From Typhlomys cinereus (Eukaryota > Chordata > Mammalia > Rodentia > Platacanthomyidae), in the NCBI GenBank assembly GCA_023101885.1, contig JALPQD010000625.1:391671-455670 (forward strand): a stretch of DNA of 64,000 bases, read 5' to 3'. Position numbers and translations under genes: made by a program. This document shows, one piece after another, positions 59,121 to 64,000 of the stretch. The notes beneath the pieces are model-generated. The model did no database searches, had not been told where the DNA came from, and saw nothing but the letters and a program-made list of their open reading frames with translations. Positions within the stretch are counted from its first letter, which is position 1. Each line of letters starts with the position of its first letter.

Positions 59121-59547
59121 TCGTGAGTTTTGCTGCTCACTGAAGCTCAGTCTTGTAATGTCTCTTCTCCCAGACATCTTACACACAGGCCTACACTTTA
59201 ATCTTATTTGGAAAAATGTGTCAAACTGCAAAATAGAAAATTCTTAACTTAAAAAAAAAGAAAATTCTTAAATTCATATATGTGTTTGTCCTATCCTGTA
59301 TCATTTATGTTTAAATTATTTACCTACTACATAAAGAATATCCTGCAACTATTTCGTAAGTCATTTTTAATAAAATAATCTCTTACTAAGGAACAATTTC
59401 TACTTAATGCAACTTTCTCCTTCACTTTGAAAGACTGTCAAATAGTGGAAAATATTAATCATCTAGCTTTCATGTATAGGCGAATATTCTCACTTTAATA
59501 TTTTATGTGTCCGTATGTGTGTGTGTGTGTGTGTGTGTATGTGTGTG

Positions 59548-59585
<38 letters not shown>

Positions 59586-60105
59586 AATGCTTCTCCACAT
59601 GTGTGTGGATGCATGTGTCTATGTTGTCTGTTTGCACATAAGTGCATGTGATGATCTAGGTTGACACGGGAATCTTTGAGCATTCCTCCATATTAGCTTG
59701 TGACAACACCTCCAGTCAAGCACAGAGTACATCTCAACCTTCTCTTGCAGCCCCTGTCACCTCCTTCGAGCTGGACTTACAGGTGTGTGGTCACAAGTAC
59801 CAGGATTTAACGTGGGATCTAGGAATCTGAATTCTTAAAAATTGCAACACTTGGATCCTCCTGTCCTGAAGAAGCACTGCACCATCTCCCTAGTGTCCTG
59901 ATGTCTTTTTTTTTTTAACCACATCTCATTGCTGGAGCTACAATAATTGCTCTGTACTTGGTAGACACTGTGCTCCGTTAACCTTCTCTGCAGAAGGTGG
60001 AACTCAACATATTCATCCTTTGTTGGTGCATTCATTTTCCATGAATTTCCTTTCTTGTAAGCGCTTCTTCTTCCCATGAATGTCTTCTGTCCAGTGACTG
60101 GTAGT
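59121..60105. other. Intergenic, with an old rodent repeat
   Basis: Apart from the (TG)n tract, 59700-59910 resembles a minus-strand rodent repeat (CTGGACTTACAGGTGTGTGG, GGGATCTAGGAATCTGAATT, CACTGCACCATCTCCCTAGT). No gene seen. Confidence 0.4.
59506..59583. repeat. (TG)n microsatellite
   Basis: Two TG runs separated by a few variant bases (TATG, TCCG). No SINE body attached. Confidence 0.92.
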
Positions 60106-60215
60106 CCTGCTGGCACAGCAGCACATGCCTGCAGTTCTAGCTACATGTAAGGCTGAGGTACACTGATAGTTTTAGTCTTGGAGTTCAAGATCCACCAGAG
60201 AAATAAATTTCAAGA
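60106..60215 (+). mobile_element. B1-like SINE
   Basis: GCTGGCACAGCAGCACATGC, CTGCAGTTCTAGCTACATGT, GGCTGAGGTACACTGATAGT, TTGGAGTTCAAGATCCACCA: B1 order, diverged. Confidence 0.65.
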
Positions 60216-60734
60216 GAGCTACATTGCAGAATTATATATAAATAATCAATTATTGTTCTCAGTCTCAGGATTGAGATTATTAGTTATTAAACAGGGTTAT
60301 TAGACAGTAAGTTGACTCCAACTGTTAACTGTGCAGAATATCACAGGAGAAAGCACGGACTGGACAAGTGTGTGTGTGGTTTGCTGCCAGGGATTTGCTG
60401 AATACCCAGAGAACACCTGATCAGGTCGGTAATTCCAGCACTGCTTCTCGAGGCTTTTCAGACTGATGCTCATAGACGCTACATTGTGCATCCCCACCAG
60501 AACTCTGTGTATCTCTTTCCCAACCACTGCTAGCATTTAAGATTTTTATTTCTTTTTATTCTAGGATAAATCATTTATATATTTACTTTGGTGTATTAAA
60601 TATCTCAAAAATAATGTGACTTTCTAGTCACAAAGAACCTATAGCAATCATTAGAATCATCTTCTTAAAAGTGGCAATCTTCAGAAGAAATCAGGTTGTT
60701 GATCCCTCTGGTTAATTACTTGATTTCAACTGCA
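60216..60734. other. Intergenic, no gene recognised
   Basis: AT-rich, nothing identified. Confidence 0.35.
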
Positions 60735-60890
60735 TATATGTACTCAGAATAGGCATGGATCTTGTTTGTACTTTGCTACATACATTGTACTATGGAAGCT
60801 GTGTCTGGTGGCATCATGGTCTTTGGCTGCTTTGCCCGTGGGACAGAGAACTCAGCTGTGCCTTGCTGCTCTGTTGTTCTTCCTCCCACT
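60735..60890 (-). repeat. Inverted copy of the V-kappa 3' flank
   Basis: Reverse complement of 27647-27803: shared GGGACAGAGAACTCAGCTGT, CCTTGCTGCTCTGTTG and TATGTACTCAGAATA. It sits immediately upstream of the truncated IGKV3-like relic. Confidence 0.85.
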
Positions 60891-61233
60891 GTTCTCAGTC
60901 TCTGGACTCTGTGTCATTGTAGTTAATGGCTTTTGTCATTGGGTTCAAGATTCTAGGTTCTTCCACTTTCTGGTTTAACTGAGTGAAGCCTGTGATTGTC
61001 ACTATGGGAATCTAAGGAAAGTGAATTAGATTGATTTGGCTTCAGTGTGTAATGATTGTAATGTGTGTGTTTGCCATTCCGAGCTCCACTGCACATATTG
61101 TGCCTACCCAGGCTCCATCTACTTTGGTCACGTCTCTGTGCCAGAAGGCCTCCCTCTCCTGCAGGTCTAGCCAAAGGGTTGGTGGATTTCCTTACAGTTT
61201 TATACATTGGTATCTATAGAAAACAAGACAGTA
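60891..61233 (+). pseudogene. IGKV: Truncated IGKV3-like relic (intron plus V exon to FR2)
   Basis: The intron part (60900-61070) aligns with the intron of the pseudogene at 58.5 kb (ATGGCTTTTGTCATTGGGTT, TTCCACTTTCTGGTTTAACT). FR1 starts near 61094: HIVPTQAPSTLVTSLCQKAS, then LSC (Cys23), a subgroup-3-like CDR1 SQRVGGFPYSF, and IHWYL followed by TAG at 61217 where the family has Gln. V homology stops at about 61231 and is followed directly by V 3' flank sequence, so FR2 end, FR3, Cys104 and the RSS are missing. No leader exon or octamer is present. Non-functional. Confidence 0.85.
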
Positions 61234-61325
61234 CGCCCATGGACAAACAAGGCCAAGACCACTCGTGATGACATTAGACACCATGTTCATAGCATAGCTT
61301 AGATTACAAACTGAACATGAGCAGA
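61234..61325 (+). repeat. Direct partial copy of the V-kappa 3' flank
   Basis: GCCCATGGACAAACAAGGCC, AAGACCACTCGTGATGACAT match 27691-27745 in the same orientation. It is joined directly to the truncated V exon, showing a deletion from FR2 to beyond the RSS. Confidence 0.75.
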
Positions 61326-61384
61326 AATTGGCATCAGATATGTATCAAATGAAAAAGGATAATGATGTTGAACTTCCATCTTCC

Positions 61385-61495
61385 TCAGGTCAGAGGACAT
61401 GTTGCAGAAGTTGGTTCTCTCCTACTAACATGTGGATCTTGGGGTCAAACTCATGTTAGACTTGGTGGCTTATACCTCTGAAGTAACTAGTGGCC
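61385..61495 (-). mobile_element. B3-like SINE fragment
   Basis: Minus strand: CAGGTCAGAGGACATGTTGC, AGAAGTTGGTTCTCTCCTAC, CTTGGGGTCAAACTCATGTT. Similar in extent to the copy at 57020-57130. Confidence 0.75.
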
Positions 61496-61624
61496 TAAAT
61501 TGACCTTTCACTTTGGGTTCATGACCGTTCTTTGCATTGCATGCTCCAGCTTCCTTTCTGTCAATCCTGATGACATTGATGGATTTGCCACAGGGCCACT
61601 TGGTGGTGCCATGTTCCCCTTTTA

Positions 61625-63131
61625 TTCTTTTTTTTTTTTTGATTTTATTTTTTATTTCTTCTACTCATACAAAGTTGATAAGTATCCCATTCCCTTCCCT
61701 CCCTGCACCCCTCCCTGGATCCCCTTGCTCCCTCTCCACCTTTTCCTTTTCCTTTCGCCCTTCCCTGCCTTTCTCCCAGTGCCCCTCCCCCCATTCCTGG
61801 CGCATCCTATAGTGTGCATGTCAAACTTCCCTCGGGGTCCTCCTCATTGATCAGGTGTAAGGACTCAGTGGCATTGCCTAGAGCTCTTTTTTTGTGTTCC
61901 CCTTTAGTATGGAAAGACTATTGTGGCTGTTAATCCCTTGCCTCTAAGGATCCTAGTACCTGTGATCCATGCTAGACTTTGCAAGTTCATTGATATGTTG
62001 GTCATTGCACAGGTCATGCAAAGTCCTCTTATGATTACTTCGGCCCTAACTTGTATGGCGTATCTTGTATATCATTGCTCCTCCCCATCTTTAGGCTCTT
62101 ACAATCTTACCTGCCCCCTCTTCTGCAAATTTCCCTGAGCTTTAGGATGGGGAGAGATTAGACCAGCCTGGTTCCAGTTGGATGATGCAAAGTCTTTGAT
62201 TTTACGAATAATGGTTAGTTGATTTTTTTTTTTTTCAGTTTTGCTGCTCCTGCACTGTCCTTGGCTACATCCTGATGGGTATTGGATGTCACCCCCTGGC
62301 CAGAGATAAATGGTTATTAAAATAGAGTCTTATTATAAGAGTAGATTCAAAGGTAGATGGAATTAGAAGACCATTTTCAGGATGGTTACCAGACTCTATG
62401 CCCTTCCTTTCCGATCAGATCATACCCCATCAGATGCAAGTGACCAGTAAGGAAAGTCCCCGAGCCCAACCAGATGTCTCATTACTTAGTTACAGTCAAG
62501 GATGGTGGCTTATTTTCTCTGCTATAGCATGATCCTCTCTCTCCTTGTTTCTGGCTGGGCCTTTCTTCCCATTCCCTTCCTGCTTATAATCTTTGCAATT
62601 TATCTTTGAATGTGTCACTAAGTGGGTTTGGTACTAGGATCCACCTATTAGGGAGTACATACAGTGCTTAATTTTCTGTGACTGGGATACTTCACTCAGT
62701 ATAATTATTTATAATTCCATCCATTTCTCGGCAAATTGCATTAATTCATGAGTTTTGATGGCTGAGTAGTATTCCATTGTATATATGTACCACATTATCT
62801 TTATCCACTTGTCAACTGTTGGACATTTGGGTTGATTCCATGACTTTGCTATTGTAAACTGTGCTGCTATGAACATGGTCATGATTGTGTTATCAAGGTG
62901 AATTGTTGCTGTATGTGGGCTTATTCCCAAAAGTGGAATAGCACTTTTCTTAAGTGCTTAACTTTTCTTAAGAATTGCCAGAGAGCTTGCCAGAGTGGTT
63001 GAATAAGCCCCCATTCCCACTAGCAATATAGGAGTGTTCCCCTCTCTCCACATCCTCTCCAGGATTTGGTGTTGTTTGTATTGTGGATTTTTGTCATCCT
63101 GACCTGGGTGAGAGGATATCTCAGGGATATC
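61625..63131 (-). mobile_element. L1-H: 3' end of an L1 (3' UTR and ORF2 C-terminus)
   Basis: T-rich 3' end at 61625, C-rich complement of the purine tract (61685-61800), 3' UTR, then ORF2 C-terminal part (ISPHTATIHLDNTIMTMFIAAQF, split: ISPHTATIHLDN and [24 protein letters not shown]) to about 63131. More diverged than L1-E, 5' truncated. Confidence 0.82.
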
Positions 63132-64000
63132 ATCAGAGACAAAAAGGTGTTAAACTAGAGTCTTGTTATAAGAGTATATTCAAAGGTAGATGTAGTAGAA
63201 GTAGGAAATCACATTGAGGGAAGGGTCAATCACCCATTTGCAAAATGGTTACTTTTTATCTGCCAGATTATATGCTCTCCCCTTCTGGTGAGATCATACC
63301 CCCTCAGTTGTAAATGATCAGGAAGGAAAGTCTGTGAACTTAACCAGATGTCTCATTACTTACTTGCAGTCCTTGTTGGAGACTTATTTTCTCTGGTGTA
63401 ACATGGTCACCTCTCTCATTATTGTTGTATTGTTTGTAATGTGGATTTTTGCCATCCTGACTGGGGTGAGATGATATGTCAGGGAAGTTTTGATTTGCAT
63501 TTCCCTGATGGCTAAGGAAGTGGAGCATTTTTAAAGATATGTGTTAGACATTTTAATTTCATCCCTGGTAAAGTTTCTTTTAAGTTCCAGGGCCCATTTT
63601 TTAATTGGGCCATTGGTTTCCTTGGTGTTTAGTTTTCTAAGTTCTTTGTTCACTCTGGATAAGAGAGCTCTATCAGATATGTGGTTAGTGAAGATTTTCT
63701 CCCATTCTGAGGGTTGCCTTTGAGCTCCTGTTACAATCTCTTTATCTGAACAGAAGCTCTTTAATTTCACAAGATCCCAACTGTTGAGAGTTGGTAGCAG
63801 TGACTGTGCCATTAGATGTCTGTTTAGGAACTGTTGGCCTAGCCCCTTTAGCTCCAGGGAATTCCCTACCCTTTCAACTATGGTTTTTATAGTCTCTGGC
63901 CTTAAATCAAGGTCCTTGATTGAATTTGGAATTGAGCCTTGTAAAGGTATTAAGTACGGGTCCAGTTTTAATCTTCTACATGTGGAGATCCAGTTTTGCC
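63132..64000 (-). mobile_element. L1-I: L1 segment with internal deletion, running off the window
   Basis: 63132-63415 is 3' UTR (matching 47163-47450 of L1-E). It then jumps directly to ORF2 C-terminal sequence (63416-64000, matching from about 47975). About 530 bases, including the end of ORF2, are missing. The ORF2 part is well preserved ([33 protein letters not shown]). Confidence 0.85.

Noticed and set aside
1..64000. CRISPR array, operon-like gene cluster, rRNA or phage features
   Set aside because: V-kappa exons, SINEs and L1s show vertebrate nuclear DNA; the only regular repeats are microsatellites and L1 monomers.

Overview
The window is mammalian nuclear DNA from an immunoglobulin kappa variable (IGKV) cluster. 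The evidence is six V-kappa genes or relics with the two-exon V layout (leader exon, ~0.1-0.4 kb intron, V exon). Five of them still have a 12-bp-spacer recombination signal sequence (RSS) and three have the ATTTGCAT octamer promoter. No J or C kappa segment is present. B1-like and B3-like SINEs and mouse-like L1 3' UTRs point to a mouse-like rodent. The abundant tRNA-derived SINE has a B2-like head but a body unlike murine B2, so a non-murine lineage such as a jerboa relative is plausible. The species call is inference.

Layout. 1-0.8 kb: IGKV1-like pseudogene (+). 3.4-3.7 kb: SINE. 4.8-5.35 kb: IGKV4-like pseudogene (-) killed by a stop at the FR2 Tyr. 5.9-12.4 kb: B3 SINE, then a near full-length L1 (L1-A, +) with two tandem 5' UTR monomers. 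12.9-17.7 kb: old SINE and L1 debris. 17.8-18.1 kb: SINE. 18.6-19.3 kb: an apparently functional IGKV3-like gene (-). 20-26.7 kb: mostly unassigned DNA with old repeats. 26.7-27.6 kb: an apparently functional IGKV2-like gene (+). 29.2-36.2 kb: SINE and full-length L1-B (+), itself hit by a SINE. 36.2-36.7 kb: LTR-like sequence. 37.9-53.1 kb: three L1s on the minus strand (L1-C, L1-D, L1-E), L1-C carrying a SINE. 53.2-53.9 kb: L1 3' UTR piece (+). 54.5-58 kb: old repeats. 58.4-59.1 kb: IGKV3-like pseudogene (+) with a perfect decamer promoter. 60.7-61.3 kb: truncated IGKV3-like relic between inverted and direct copies of a V 3' flank. 61.6-64 kb: minus-strand L1 pieces running off the window.

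Only two units look usable as genes, both germline V-kappa segments. They encode the N-terminal half of a kappa light chain after RAG-mediated joining to a J segment elsewhere. V segments lie in both orientations, so joining would be deletional for some and inversional for others. Roughly half of the window is L1. Every L1 examined has stops or frameshifts. L1-E is among the least damaged, and its ORF2 shows only two frameshifts and two nonsense codons.

No new biological system was found. The best leads are an L1 promoter that appears to be TATA-driven with a tandem monomer and a conserved splice donor, a chimeric L1 with an ORF2 piece ahead of its 5' UTR, an IGKV relic in an inverted-repeat arrangement, and SINEs that carry their own (CA)n tract.
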